Part shown: positions 10,049 through 21,579 of the stretch, piece after piece
Layout of the letters: every line of letters starts with the position of its first letter
How positions within the stretch are numbered: position 1 is the stretch's first letter
Origin: Plecoglossus altivelis
Taxonomy: Eukaryota > Chordata > Actinopteri > Osmeriformes > Plecoglossidae
Length of the DNA stretch: 64,000 nucleotides
Direction of reading: 5' to 3'
Assembly: GCA_036571765.1 (NCBI GenBank)
Contig: BROE01000018.1
Location: 17,382,421 to 17,446,420 of the forward strand
Position numbers and translations under genes: made by a program
Notes under the pieces: generated by a model
Told to the model about the DNA's origin: nothing
The model's input: the letters and a program-made list of their open reading frames with translations, nothing else
Database searches by the model: none

Positions 10049-11480
10049 GAGGTAGACAGGCCAGAGGGAGGAGTCTGGGAGAGGGAGAGAGAGAGAGGGA
10101 GAGAGAGAGAGAAAGAGGGGAGGGAGGAGTCTGGGAGAGGGAGAGAGAGAGGGAGGGAGGAGTCTGGGAGAGGGAGAGAGAGAGAGAGGGAGGGGAGGGA
10201 GGACTCTGGAAGAGAGAGAGGAGGGGAAGAAGAGAAGGGAGAGAAGGGAGGAAGGAGAAGGGAGGAGAGGAGACAGGAGGACCTGCAGACACTAGAGACT
10301 ACCACAGACTACCAGACACTACTAGAAACTTCCAGACACTAGCGATGAGTCTGACCTTGCCTGGACTATCTGGACGGCCCCCTGTGTCTCCTTCAAAAGA
10401 CGTCCCCATTTTACCCCTCTCATCGCTGCTGCCATGGTTACCAGGTGAAATCAGATCCGTTTTTCTCGTCGCTCCGCACGGTACGAGTTACAGAGCCCCA
10501 TGACATGCAGTCAGCGTCTAACTACAAGTGCAAACTGGAACAGTGCAGGTCGTGAAGGAAGAGTGTCAGAGAGCCAGTGTACTGATGCTTGGAGGAATAC
10601 ACAGAACTCAGAATCACAGATTAAATCGTACAGATTAAATCCTCCTGGTGACATATTTCATCTTTGTACCATATGTGCAGGACAAATAAGGTGTTCTTCA
10701 CTGTACAGAACCAATACGTTACATGCCTCTTTGCCTTGTCCCGCATGGCGTGTGTGTCCGTGTGTGCACGAATGTGTGTGTGTCCGTGTGTGCACGGGGT
10801 TGTGTGGGTGTGCATGGATGTGTGTTTGTGTGCGTGTGTCCGTGTGTGGACAGGTGTGTTTGTGTGTCCGTGTGTGCACGGGGTTGTCCGTGTGTGCACG
10901 GTTGTGTGTGTGTGTGTGTGTCCGTGTGTGCACAGGTGTGTTTGTGTGCGCACGGATGTGTGTTTGTGTGCGTGTGTGCACAGGTGTGTTTGTGTGTGTG
11001 TGCACGGGCGTGTGTGTGTCCATGTGTGCACAAGTGTGTGTGTAAATGAGAAACTGGAGAAAAAAACCCTTTTGAAGTGCTTTGAGTACTTTCAGACCTG
11101 AAAGCAGTAAACACAGTGTGTTTACTGGGACTGATGTGAACCCAGCAGAACCTTCTGTGCGGTTCTGCTGCTCAGTCTGCATGCAGCCCGCCTTTGAGCC
11201 AATGCGTGACCCGTTTCGACAAGTCTGATTGGACGGAACCACGTGCTTCTTAATCCTTTGCGTTGCTATGGCGATAGAATTGATGTGGGTTTTCTTACCA
11301 AGGAGGCCGTAAAAGGGAACATCTGTCTGTTGTCTCGGTAACGTCTCGTGTGACAGTTGACCATTTTGCACTTTTGACCTTTTCTGTTAAACTGTCAAAG
11401 ACACCTTGAAAATGCTGTCAAAAAAACTGGTGAACTGCCTCAAAGAAAGCCAACGTCCTTTCACACCAAATTCAAATAAA
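10049..11480 (+). other. fam83f 3' UTR with GA and GT repeats
   Basis: Downstream of the stop lie a purine tract (10070-10265, gagagagagggag type), about 480 bases of mostly unique sequence, and a (GT)n-rich minisatellite with gtgtgcacgg units (10747-11045). An AATAAA at 11475-11480 is a good candidate for the polyadenylation signal. That would make the 3' UTR about 1.45 kb. Confidence 0.55.
11475..11480 (+). terminator. fam83f: Candidate fam83f polyadenylation signal
   Basis: AATAAA, followed after 20-60 bases by T- and GT-rich sequence (gtttatttagatttgttttg), as expected downstream of a cleavage site. Confidence 0.5.
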
Positions 11481-11789
11481 AGACAACTAGACCATGTCTA
11501 GGTTTATTTAGATTTGTTTTGAGTTTTGTTTTGTTTTGGTTCAGAAACGGTCTGAAGTTTGTTTTTCATTCATTGTGCAAATGTGTTCATGTGTTCACTA
11601 GTGTATCTTATAAAAGGGCTTGTCTGGCAAATTTGCTTCTGTCCTCTAGGATGTTTCTGCTGATTGTAGATTTGGTTTTTAGGGTGGAGTGAAAGTGTTT
11701 CAGGCAGCAAAATGTTATCTTTGGATAGATGGCTAAGTGTGATTATTACCACTCTTGTTCAAGGGAGAAAGTTCTGATGAAATCATTTT

Positions 11790-11910
11790 GGTCTATAGCT
11801 TCTCCTGTAGCCTATAGCCTCTCCTGTAGCCTATAGCTTCTCCTGTAGCCTATAGCTTCTCCTGTAGCCTATAGCCTCTACTGTAGCCTGTAGACTCTTG
11901 TATAGCCTGT
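11790..11910. repeat. Short 19-bp tandem repeat
   Basis: About six copies of ctatagcttctcctgtagc with single-base variants, between the convergent fam83f and cyth4 genes. The rest of 11481-12540 is unique sequence plus a patch of AC repeats near 11985-12080. Confidence 0.8.
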
Positions 11911-12540
11911 AGGTCACCTTCCACAGACGTGCTATTTCAAAGAGGCTGAGAACGTGGCTGTGACACTACCGTGTTCACAGTAGAGGAACACACACACGCC
12001 CTTAAACACACACGAAAACACACAAACCCGCACACATACGCTCACTTCCACGCACGCACTCACTCAAGCACACAAACACCACTAACACACCCATAAACAC
12101 AGGAAATAACATACATGACTTGACGCACAACAGGTGCAGCATTCAGCTGAATACAAACTCAGATCCAATCTCATGTCGGAGTTTATAAGCCTTGTCCTCC
12201 AGGCATGGGTTAAGCCTTGTCCTCATGAAAGAACTACTGATAATGTTTTAAGAACTCCACTGATAATGTTTAAAATCTTAGACTGAAGCTTAATCCTTCT
12301 CTAGGAAACTGGGTCATACTGTCTATACAAAAGCACAGTTCCTGTTCTGCTTCTAAAGAAACTTCTACTGAGTACAAAGAACACTCCTGAGAGAAAGGTT
12401 CCGACGGAGGTTTGTCATGGCAACCAGTGCCATGGCGATCTGACCCCCTCTGCTGGAGTAGGAAGCACAAAGCCGTTCTGGGTCCTTGTGACCTGATGCT
12501 GACTGAAGGAGCCCACATATGACGCACACTGCCATACAAC

Positions 12541-12546
12541 TTTATT
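12541..12546 (-). terminator. cyth4: Candidate cyth4 polyadenylation signal
   Basis: TTTATT on the plus strand is AATAAA on the minus strand. It is the first such signal reached from the cyth4 stop at 13454, giving a 3' UTR of about 0.9 kb. Other AT-rich variants nearby could serve as well. Confidence 0.4.
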
Positions 12547-13453
12547 AATAATTGTAATAAAAATGATTTGTCACAAGGTCACTTGAGTTAGCAAAACAAA
12601 TATGTTGTGTAAAATCTGTGTACATTTAAAGACAAATATATTATCATCAGACTCTGTGAATTTTTCAGTGAAATAAAATATTTTAAAAGCACAGAAAGAT
12701 TTCATTTGTATAAATACATATTTATATTAGTATAGTATTTAGTTACATCCCAAATATTGGATTGTCAACAGGAAGACTAACCCATATCACTCTTGGATGA
12801 TATCATCACAAATCGAGAAAATAGCTTAGAAATATTGTATTTATGTATAAATACTTGTCAGTGTGTCGAGCCATTTCTAAAGACCACAGGAACACTAGTT
12901 TGAAAGAGGTCAGCATCAGGAAGCGACTGGAGGAAGTGACATCGCTGACAAGGAAAACAAACATGTTCCATTTCCAGTCTGATACACGACGAAACACGAC
13001 ATTTTTCCAGTTGTTAACAATAGATATGAGAGACTCCAGCATGGAGAATCTTTAATGGTAAATTGCACTACTTCACAGTACTGTAGCACACATCTGAAGA
13101 TCTGACTGATTGGCTCAGACTACACGTCTTCCTCGACTGAAGAGTTTTCCACTCTGAGCTCGTCAAATCTGCTCGTGTCCAGCCCTTCATCCAAGCCACG
13201 TCAAGCAGGACTTCACATCTGCCCATAGAAATGCAGCTAAACCTGTCTACACACTCAGGAAACTCAAGAAAACAGACAAGATGGAGGAAATGCTGTGAGG
13301 AAGGGGGATCTCCCCTTCCAGAGACGTCGGATCACGTCTTCCACTCGGTCACGCTTCAAGGGTACAGACGAAAACGGAAAATGTTCAAAGCGGACGTGGA
13401 AACGCAGGTCTTCAGAGTCTTCGTCTTCTGCTTCGCCGGGGCCTCATCCAGCC

Positions 13454-13538
13454 TTAATCCTGAGGCCTGCTGTTGGTGATGATCTTCCTCTTCCTCGAGG
13501 ACACCAGATCGTAGAAGGGGTCCTTAGCAATGCTTGCC
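13454..13538 (-). CDS. cyth4: cyth4 last coding exon
   Basis: It reads ASIAKDPFYDLVSSRKRK and ends NSRPQD with TAA at 13454-13456. This is the C-terminal helix of the PH domain plus the polybasic tail that cooperates in membrane binding. Confidence 0.85.
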
Positions 13539-16500
13539 CTGCCAGGACGAACGTCACAATCAGAATCACAATCGACTGTACTGACCGAGCATGTAACCAG
13601 GACAAACGTCACAATCAGAATCACAATCGACTGTACTGACCAAGCATGTAACCAAGACGACCGTCACAATCAGAATCACAATCAACTGTACTGACCGAGC
13701 ATGTAACCAGGACAAACGTCACAATCAGAATCACAATCGACTGTACTGACCGAGCATGTAACCAGGACGAACGTCACAATCAGAATCACAATCGACTGTA
13801 CTGACCGAGCATGTAACCAAGACGACCGTCACAATCAGAATCACAATCAACTGTACTGACCAAGTACCGGTTCTTACATTCCTCTCAGCGTCCACACACA
13901 GACGTCAATATTATTATTTTTTTTATGTATCAAACGAAGGTAGTTCCATCAAATCATTCTTATGATCCTGCTATTAGGTTGCTATTTCTAAAGACTTGAC
14001 CTGAAGATCTGCAAACATTACTGAAGTGAAAGGATGAATAAAACCCAAATGGGCTAATTTGAGGAAGTGCAACCCTGTTGTGACCAACCCTGACCTGCCT
14101 GCTATGTACTACGTTGTACTATGTATCTACGTTATGTACGCTCGTCTCTCACCTCCACAGTCCCTGCAGCATGAAGGATTACTGAGCTGAACATTCAGAC
14201 AGAAATACAATACAGGAGGATCTCATGATTACAAGGTAAGTATGGCCATTTAGATTCTTACCTTGGACTGATATAGGAACAAAACCCTTGAGGGCCAATC
14301 ACAAAGCAGCTCTAATACCACCTAGCTGACTAGCTATTATGTTTATAATCCCCTACACAGCACTAGCTAGCTGACTAAAATAACACGATCTTCCTGCATT
14401 CCCTTCAAATAGATCAATCTGAGCCCATAAGGAAGCTGCCTCATAACTTCAGTCCTAGTCGGCGTCAAACGTCTCCCAGCCCTTCCACAAGAGGGGCCCT
14501 TGGCCTGACCTGAGGGCCAGTATCCAGTCATCTCTCTCTGCAGCCGAAGTGGCCCTCATCTTGTACGCCTGGTGCTTCCCCTCCACCACCCGGCCTCCAC
14601 TCGCTGTCTTACACGCCTTGATCTTCTGGCCCGCGGGGGTGTAGAGCTCCAGACAATACTACACACACACACACGCAGAAAACACACACACACACACAGC
14701 AGACGCACACACACAGACGCACACACACACACACGCAGAAAACACACACACACACAGAAAACACACACACAGCAGACACACAGACACAGCAGACACACAT
14801 ACACACACACAGCAGACACACACACGCAGAAACACACACAGCAGACACACACACACACAGACACATAGCAGACACACACACACAGAAAACACACACAGCA
14901 AACGCAGACACACACACAGAAAACACATGCAGCAAACACACACACACAGACACACACACACACACAGAAAACACACACAGTAAAACAACAATAAATACAC
15001 AACCATTGCACAACAAATATTCACAAACACATTCAAAGTGTGTATACAGTACATCTCTGTAACTGTGTGTAAGTTACTCATCTCATTCCTCTCTTGCAGA
15101 AGCTGTGACTGGTTTAGCACTCTGACAGCTAATATAGAAACTAAAGCTAGCTAGCTAACTTCCTCCCAGGCCATACAAGGACCTGTCTGTCTGACAGGAC
15201 CTTAGACATGGTGCCCAGTACCTGTCTGTCTGACAGGACCTTAGACATGGTGCCCAGTACCTGTCTGTCTGACAGGACCTTAGACATGGTGCCCAGTACC
15301 TGCTTGCTTGAACTCTGGATCTCTCTGACACAAAGGTTTTCCAGTGGAATTATTCCTATAGGGTCTTTGTCCTGAGAGGGAGACAGAGAGAATCTATTAC
15401 ATCATACATTTATTCTTCCCTTAGTTCCATCTAAAATACCTTTGCATCATCAGTTGTGTTACTCACAGTGGTATACTGGAAATAATACAGGCAACTGTCA
15501 GTCAGAATAAACCACCGCCTCTTCCATGTCTTCACCCTGCCTCCTGCAGTGAAGAGGATGTTTCAGAGAATCAGCACTCTGTCTGCTCAGTGCTCCAGGA
15601 GCTTCCTATCTGTCATCTCCTCCAACTGATATAAGATCACCTGCTGTGTGTATGTACTGTGCTGTGTGTGTGTACTGTGCTGTGTGTGTGTACTGTGCTG
15701 TGTGTATACACTGTGCTGTGTATGTACTGTGCTGTGTGTGTGTACTGTGCTGTGTGTGTGTACTGTGCTGTGTGTGTACTGTGTGTGTACTGTGCTGTGT
15801 GTATGTACTGTGCTGTGTGTATGTACTGTGCTGTGTGTGTGTACTGTGCTGTGTGTGTGTACTGTGTGTGTACTGTGCTGTGTGTATGTACTGTGCTGTG
15901 TGTGTGTACTGTGTGTGTACTGTACTGTGTGTGTACTGTGCTGTGTGTGTACTGTGTATGTACTATGCTGTGTGTGTGTACTGTGCTGTGTACTGTGCTG
16001 TGTGTATGTACTGTACTGTGCTGTGTGTGTGTATGCACTGTGCTGTGTGTGTACTGTGCTGTGTTTATGTACTATACTGTGCTGTGTGTACACACTGTGC
16101 TGTGTGTATGTACTGTGCTGTGTGTATACACTGTGCTGTGTGTGTACTGTGCTGTGCTGTGTGTATGCACTGTGCTGTGTGTATACACTGTGCTGTGTAT
16201 GTACTGTGCTGTATGTATGTGCTGTGCTGTGTGTATGTACTGTACTGTGTATGCACTGTGCTGTGCTGTGTGTGTACTGTGCTGTGTGTATGTACTGTAC
16301 TGTGTATGTACTGTGCTGTGTGTATGTACTGTGCTGTGTGTGTGTACTGTGCTGTGTGTATGTACTGTGCTGTGTGCATGTGCTGTACTGTGTATGCACT
16401 GTGCTGTGCTGTGTGTACTGTGCTGTGTGTATACACTGTGCTGTGTTTATGTACTGTGCTGTGTGTATACACTGTGCTGTGTGTATGTGCTGTGCTGTGT

Positions 16501-19500
16501 GTATATACTGTGCTGTGTGTATGTACTGTACTGTGTATGCACTGTGCTGTGCTGTGTGTACTGTGCTGTGTGTATGTGCTGTGCTGTGTGTATACACTGT
16601 GCTGTGTTTATGTACTGTACTGTGTATGTACTGTGCTGTGTGTGTGTACTGTGCTGTGTGTATGTACTGTGCTGTGTGTGTGTGTGTGTGTGTGTACTGT
16701 GCTGTGTGTATGTACTGTACTGTGTATGTACTGTGCTGTGTGTGTGTGTACTGTGCTGTGTGTATGTACTGTGCTGTGTATGTATGTACTGTGCTGTGTG
16801 TATGTACTATACTGTGCTGTGTGTATGCACTGTGCTGTGTGTGTGCTGTGCTGTGTGTGTGTGTACTGTGCTGTGTTTATATACTGTGCTGTGTGTATGT
16901 ACTGTACTGTGTGTATGCACTGTGCTGTGCTGTGTGTATGCACTGTGCTGTGTGTGTGTGTACTGTGCTGTGTGTGTATGTACTGTGTGTATGTACTGTA
17001 CTCTGTGTGTATGTACTGTGTGTATGTAATGTACTGTACTGTGCTGTGTGTATGTACTGTGCTGTGTGTGTGTATGTACTGTACTGTGTATGCACTGTAC
17101 TGTGCGTGTGCACTGTGCTAGACAGATAGTTTCATACAGCACACGTTGCTATGTCTCTATACAGATAGTTTCAGACAGCACACATTGCTATGTCTCTATA
17201 CAGATAGTTTCAGACGTTGTGCACGTCAGTAGAGATGTTCTCACCTATTTTGAGCAGCCATCCTTCCCTGTCAGGGTTGAAGAAAGTGTGTGTGAGGTCG
17301 TTTCCATCATCCTCCGGAATCTTGAAAGGCTCGTTACGAATGCTGTCGTACATTTTCTGGAGATCAGGACGGTGAGGAAGACACAAACAAACAACAACAC
17401 AGCAATGGTGAACAGCTGGAATAATCAGCAAAGATCAGAACACAACATCTTCCTTGTTTGGTTTTGAGTTATTGACTTTCTGGTTTTGTGTTATTGACTT
17501 CTTGGTTTTGTGTTATTGACTTGCTGGTTTTGTGTTATTGACTTTCTGGTTTTGTGCTATTGACTTTCTGGTTTTGTGTTATTGAATTCCTGGTTTTGTG
17601 TTATTGACTTCCTGGTTTTGTGCTATTGACTTTCTGGTTTTGTGTTATTGAATTCCTGGTTTTGTGTTATTGACTTCCTGGTTTTGTGTTATTGACTTCC
17701 TGGTTTTGTGTTATTGACTTCCTGGTTTTGTGCTATTGACTTCCTGGTTTTGTGTTATTGACTTCCTGGTTTTGTGTTATTGACTTCCTGGTTTTGTGTT
17801 GTTGACTTCCTGGTTTCTTGTTGTTGACTTCCTGGTTTTGTGTGATTGACTTCCTGGTTTCTTGTTGTTGACTTCCTGGTTAATCGGGTGTTTAATCACT
17901 GTGTCCTTATCAGGTGGATTACTTCAGAAAACACCTTGTGAAGCAGCATTCAAAGGAAAAGCTCTGATGTGAACACATTTTCTCCGTACAATATGTGTGC
18001 GTGTGTGTTTTTCTGTATGTGTTTGTGTGTGTGTATGTTTGTGTATGTTTGTGTATGTGTGTGTTTGTCTGTGTGTGTGTGTTTGTGTGTGTTTGTGTGT
18101 GTGTATGTTTGTGTGTGTGTGCATGCTGAAAACCGATAAGGTCTCCAAGCTGATAAAGAAATGACTCTTTTCACGGAAACTGATTACATCCAACTATTCC
18201 CCTCGTCTGAGCTCTTGAAAGTGTACAATAGAGTCTGAACCTGTTGAGGTTAGAGTGTGAGTGTGTTAGAATAATGGCTAACCCTCACACACTCACACAC
18301 TCACACACGCTCACACACACACACATGCTCGCACAAGCACACACTCCCACACTCGCACACACGCACACACACTCACACACACCCGCTCACACACACACAC
18401 ACACGCTTGCACACACACACACTCCCACACTCGCACACACACACACCCGCTCACTCACAAACACTCACACACACACACTCAAACACACACTCTCTCACAC
18501 ACACACACACACTCACTCACTCACAACACTCACACACACACACAGTCACTCACACACTCACACACACAGCCACACACTCACACACACACTCACACACCCA
18601 AACTCACTCACTCACACACTCACTCACACACACTCACACACACTCACACAAACACTCACCATGAGCAGCTCATTAGGCAGGTCTCCTCCGTTGTTGATGC
18701 CTCTGTTCATGGAGATGAAGCGTTCCAGGGTGGTCTTGTCCTTCACGTTGGGGTTGTGGAGGCTGGTGTTCAGCATGATGATGGCAAACGACAGGATGTA
18801 GCAGGTGTCTGGGACACACACACACACACACACTCACACACAGAGACACAGACACACACACACACACATACACACATAGACACACACACACACACACATC
18901 AAAACGACACACACACACACATGTAAAACAGACACACACACAGTACAGACACACGCATACACAGAATCTCTGTCAATGTTCCTGCTAACTTGGTTCCACG
19001 CACTGGCCCCTGTTTGAAAGTGCTGTCTGACAAGGCTGTGTGGCTCCAGCCTTGCTGTAGTAGTCTGCTACCTGTGGACTGGAACACCCCAGGGTTGCAG
19101 TCGCAGTAACGGGAGGCGAAGGCCTCCATCATCCTAGCCTAATCTTCTGGGCTTCCCAGGAGACGAAAAACTCCACGATGAACTGTCTGCTATCTGGACA
19201 CACACAACACACACAGGGACCAGACACACACACACACGCACAGGAATGCACACACTAGTGAATTCACACACACACACATGAAGGGACATACACACACATA
19301 CACAGGACACACACACACACACACAGGACATATACACACAGGGACATACACTGCACACACACAGGACATGCACACACAGGAGCAATACACACACAGGGTA
19401 CATACACACACACACACATGGACATTACACACACAAATGATCGAGAATACATCTATCCTCAGGTCGATCAATGAAATCGACGACACAAGATGATCACATT

Positions 19501-21492
19501 TAGACACATCACAAGATACCGACATCACACCACACACTAACATAGTGACCTGTCATTCCTATCTGACACTATACACTTTAGGTCTCCATTTCTATACACT
19601 ATCGACTCACCGATAGCAGTCTAACTACGAGAACGGTATTAGTGCTAATCATATTGTAGCAATGTGAGCTGATACACCGAACATTATGCGATGGCAAACT
19701 GACGACAAGCAGCCTATACAAATCACGAGCAACAACAACAGACACAAGCGGACAGAGTCAAGACAGCCACTTCACTGACACTCATATTCAAGCCACCAAC
19801 ATGGACAAAGCCCTGCAGAAATTGCACCACATAAATACTGACGACATCCTCATGCAAATGAAATCTACCTCACTATCTGAAACATGGAAAACGCACCAAC
19901 TACCTATCTAAGCAGCAGCACGAGCTATAGAGTCACCATGCATAGACAAGAGATGTATAGCTGTCCTTGTGGATACTATACGACAAAGTAGAAGTTGGTT
20001 TCAAAAGTCCAATCGATACCAACTCTGCCGTAGTAGCACTAATGAACTATATTAACGACTCAAGACGCGCAGGCAGATGTCGTATGACGATATCCTGTCC
20101 TTGGGCCTACTGTCCTGAAAGTTTTAAGATGTTTCCCTGCTTCAACACACCTGAGTTCCCCTTTCTAAGGGGTCCCTGGGGTATATAACCATTTTAACAG
20201 TTGAATCCATTAATATGGTGCATGTTGAGGTGAAAACGTAAAAAACATGAGAATTTGCTGTTTCATCATCCACAATCAACTCATGTAAACATACTCATTC
20301 AGAATGCACTTTAACGAGCTGAGTTGACTAGACAAATGTTCTGGCGACAAACTACATTAGGTGCTGATCCCCGCCTGTGTTGAACAACATGTTTTGTTCA
20401 CGTGACCCAGACAAATATCCTAGAAAAACGTACCTTTTTCGGGTCTGTGTTGAATTTCTTTTTCCCACATAAGAACCTCTCGTTCATTAATTGGATTTTG
20501 CTGCAGAGAGAGAGAGGAGAATGACAGACACGCCAGTCAGTTGTGTTGGCGGTCTTCCCATGTCAGTTGTGTGAGTTAAGTGTCGATGCTGTGATCTCAA
20601 AGGTAACACTTGGGGTTGCTGTGGTCGTCCTGCCAGGAAAACAACGTTTGGTTTCATGTCACTGACATATGAGGTTAGCAGTACACACCCAAACACCCAA
20701 ACACACAGACCCCCCAACCTCCCCCCACACACACCCACGCACAACACACACCAGACCCACACACCACAACACACACACACCAGACCCACACACACACAGC
20801 GTTTCTGTTCCTCTATTAGATTATGCGACAGAGGGGAGGTTTGCTCTTGTGACTCTCTTGTCTGTTCCATCTCTTATCTCTCTCCTCTCTCTCTCTCTTG
20901 TCTCTCCTCTGTTCCATCTCTTAGTTCTCTCCTCTCTCTCTTGTCTCTCCTCTCTTCCATCTCTTAGCTCTCTCATCTCTCTCTTGTCTCTCCTCTGTTC
21001 CATCTCTTAGCTCTCTCCTCTCTCTCTTGTCTCTCCTCTGTTCCATCTCTTAGCTCTCTCCTCTCTCTCTCTTGTCTCTCCTCTGTTCCATCTCTTAGCT
21101 CTCTCATCTCTCTCTTGTCTCTCCTCTGTTCCATCTCTTAGCTCTCTCTTGTCTCTTCTCTGTTCCATCTCTTAGCTCTCTCCTCTCTCTCTCTTGTCTC
21201 TCCTCTGTCTTTTCTCTCCTCTCTTCTCTGTCAACAGGGGTGGTTCGAGGGACAGGGGGCAAGGGGGGGCAGAGTGGGCAGTGGGGGGACCAGTCCCCCT
21301 GTGACAACAAGCTTGGAACCCCTTTGGGTCCCCCGTCTAACAGTGAAACTGACCCCAGCTTGGCCTCCCTTGTTAGAATGATGTAGAAGCTCCCCTCCCT
21401 GCCAAGAGAGTAGGAGGCCATCTTTACCTCAGCTTCTGCTGCTCAGCGCTTGCCTCAGTAGTGATGATGCTGCTGCTCCCCAACATCAGCCT
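13454..21492 (-). CDS. cyth4: Cytohesin-4-like Arf exchange factor, damaged Sec7 part
   Basis: Cytohesins activate Arf GTPases at membranes with a coiled coil, a Sec7 domain and a phosphoinositide-binding PH domain. Minus-strand exons recognised, 5' to 3': 21428-21492 (candidate coiled-coil end), 20434-20500, 19072-about 19193 (damaged), 18660-18808, 17245-17356, 15467-15543, 15300-15371, 14510-14658 and 13454-13538. From 18808 to the stop all exons join in frame: the Sec7 C-lobe, HTFFNPDREGWLLK, the PH strand RVKTWKRRWFILTD with the inositide-binding Lys/Arg, and a tail ending NSRPQD. CLELY, GQKIKACKT and FYDLVSSRK favour CYTH4 over CYTH1-3. The Sec7 N-lobe exon (the region usually reading FLYKGEGLNKTAIG) was not found between 19194 and 20433, and exon 19072 has frame-changing indels. 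Assembly error and pseudogene are both possible; the clean 3' half argues for a gene with local sequence error. Confidence 0.75.
13541..13862. repeat. 55-bp minisatellite at a cyth4 splice acceptor
   Basis: About six copies of a 55-base unit containing gtaaccaggacaaacgtc and acaatcagaatcacaatc. The array begins two bases from the last-exon border, so the branch-point and acceptor region of that intron is itself the first repeat unit. Confidence 0.9.
14510..14658 (-). CDS. cyth4: cyth4 exon, PH domain second half
   Basis: 149 bases, 49 codons plus two bases: YCLELYTPAG, QKIKACKTASGGRVVEGKH and the PH C-terminal helix tryptophan in ERDDWILAL. The acceptor is gtgtgtag, taken from the adjoining (GT)n tract with no pyrimidine tract next to it. 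Confidence 0.85.
14659..14990. repeat. AC microsatellite
   Basis: Imperfect (AC)n with interspersed gcagaaaac and agcagac blocks, touching the 5' edge of the 14510-14658 cyth4 exon. Confidence 0.93.
15195..15300. repeat. Tandem repeat containing cyth4 donor copies
   Basis: Two and a half to three copies of a unit with tacctgtctgtctgacagg and accttagacatggtgcccag. On the minus strand each copy carries acag/gtactggg, nearly the same as the true donor agcag/gtactggg at 15300. Confidence 0.85.
15300..15371 (-). CDS. cyth4: cyth4 exon, PH domain middle
   Basis: 72 bases in phase 0: DKDPIGIIPLENL followed by CVREIQSSSKQ, corresponding to the family segment DKEPRGIIPLENL. The donor is gtactg. Confidence 0.82.
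15467..15543 (-). CDS. cyth4: cyth4 exon, PH domain start
   Basis: 77 bases, completing a split glycine codon and reading GRVKTWKRRWFILTDSC then LYYFQYTT. The Lys and Arg residues of this strand pair bind the phosphoinositide headgroup in cytohesins. Confidence 0.87.
15645..17115. repeat. 1.47-kb GTACTGTGCTGT minisatellite
   Basis: Hundreds of bases of variants of tgtactgtgctgtgtgtgtg. All three plus-strand frames and several minus-strand frames stay open for 300-490 codons, giving Cys/Val/Tyr or His/Thr/Gln-rich products. This follows from repeat composition and is not evidence of a gene. It fills most of one cyth4 intron. Confidence 0.96.
17245..17356 (-). CDS. cyth4: cyth4 exon, Sec7-PH junction
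   Basis: 112 bases: KMYDSIRNEPFKIPED, DGNDLTHTFFNPDREG and WLLKIG. This is the Sec7-PH linker and first PH strand, strongly conserved in all cytohesins. Confidence 0.88.
17466..17885. repeat. 22-bp minisatellite
   Basis: About 19 copies of tattgacttcctggttttgt plus gt, with sporadic c/t changes, in the cyth4 intron. Confidence 0.93.
18275..18659. repeat. AC-rich microsatellite at a cyth4 donor
   Basis: Imperfect (CACACT)n/(AC)n. Its right edge forms the donor gtgagtgtttgtgtg of exon 18660-18808 on the minus strand. Further GT repeats lie at 17995-18125 (plus strand), and AC repeats at 18809-18960 and 19196-19440. Confidence 0.92.
18660..18808 (-). CDS. cyth4: cyth4 exon, Sec7 C-terminal lobe
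   Basis: 149 bases: TCYILSFAIIMLNTSLHN, PNVKDKTTLERFISMNRGIN and NGGDLPNELLM. It contains the MLNTSLHNPNV block that forms part of the Arf-binding groove. Confidence 0.9.
19072..19193 (-). CDS. cyth4: cyth4 exon, Sec7 catalytic loop region, frame-broken
   Basis: The 3' part reads cleanly as MMEAFASRYCDCNPGVFQST and joins the next exon in phase. Upstream the DNA still matches the family segment RQFLWSFRLPGEAQKIDR, but several small indels change the frame. The glutamate of the GEAQ motif, the catalytic finger in Sec7 domains, is recognisable at DNA level only. The exon start is uncertain because AC repeat replaces the expected upstream coding sequence. Confidence 0.6.
19445..20430. other. Unassigned stretch where a Sec7 exon is expected
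   Basis: About 1 kb of low-repeat sequence between two cyth4 exons. The family exon reading IENDLL to LYKGEGLNKTAIG should lie here, but I could not find it in any frame. A plus-strand ORF at 19967-20188 has no recognisable similarity. Confidence 0.5.
20434..20500 (-). CDS. cyth4: cyth4 exon before the Sec7 domain
   Basis: 67 bases after ctctctgcag. It encodes KIQLMNERFLCGKKKFNTDP and KK before gtacgt, matching the invariant GRKKFNMDPKKG that precedes Sec7. Confidence 0.78.
20860..21235. repeat. CT-rich 40-bp-class repeat
   Basis: Repeats of tctctcctctgttccatctc followed by ttagctctc and ctctctcttgtc. An adjoining stretch, 21236-21420, is C/G-rich and unrepeated, with an unrecognised minus-strand ORF beginning at 21421. 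Confidence 0.88.
21428..21492 (-). CDS. cyth4: Candidate cyth4 coiled-coil exon
   Basis: 65 bases between ttctgcag and gtaaag, in phase with exon 20434-20500. It reads RLMLGSSSIITTEASAEQQK and L. The SAEQQKL end resembles the SAEE segment that precedes the KKFN block in CYTH4. No match was found for the initiating exon, so the start codon of cyth4 is unknown. Confidence 0.4.
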
Positions 21493-21579
21493 CTGCAGAA
21501 TCAGGAAATGACACGTTGGTGACACGGAAAGTGCAGCTGGGCACGACACGGTTCCGAGGTCGGTTTAGAAACGCAGCTA

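Noticed and set aside
15646..17129. Cys-rich ORFs of about 490 codons in three overlapping frames
   Set aside because: They are translations of a GT/CTGT tandem repeat that lacks stops by composition. No domain, and the region lies inside the cyth4 intron.
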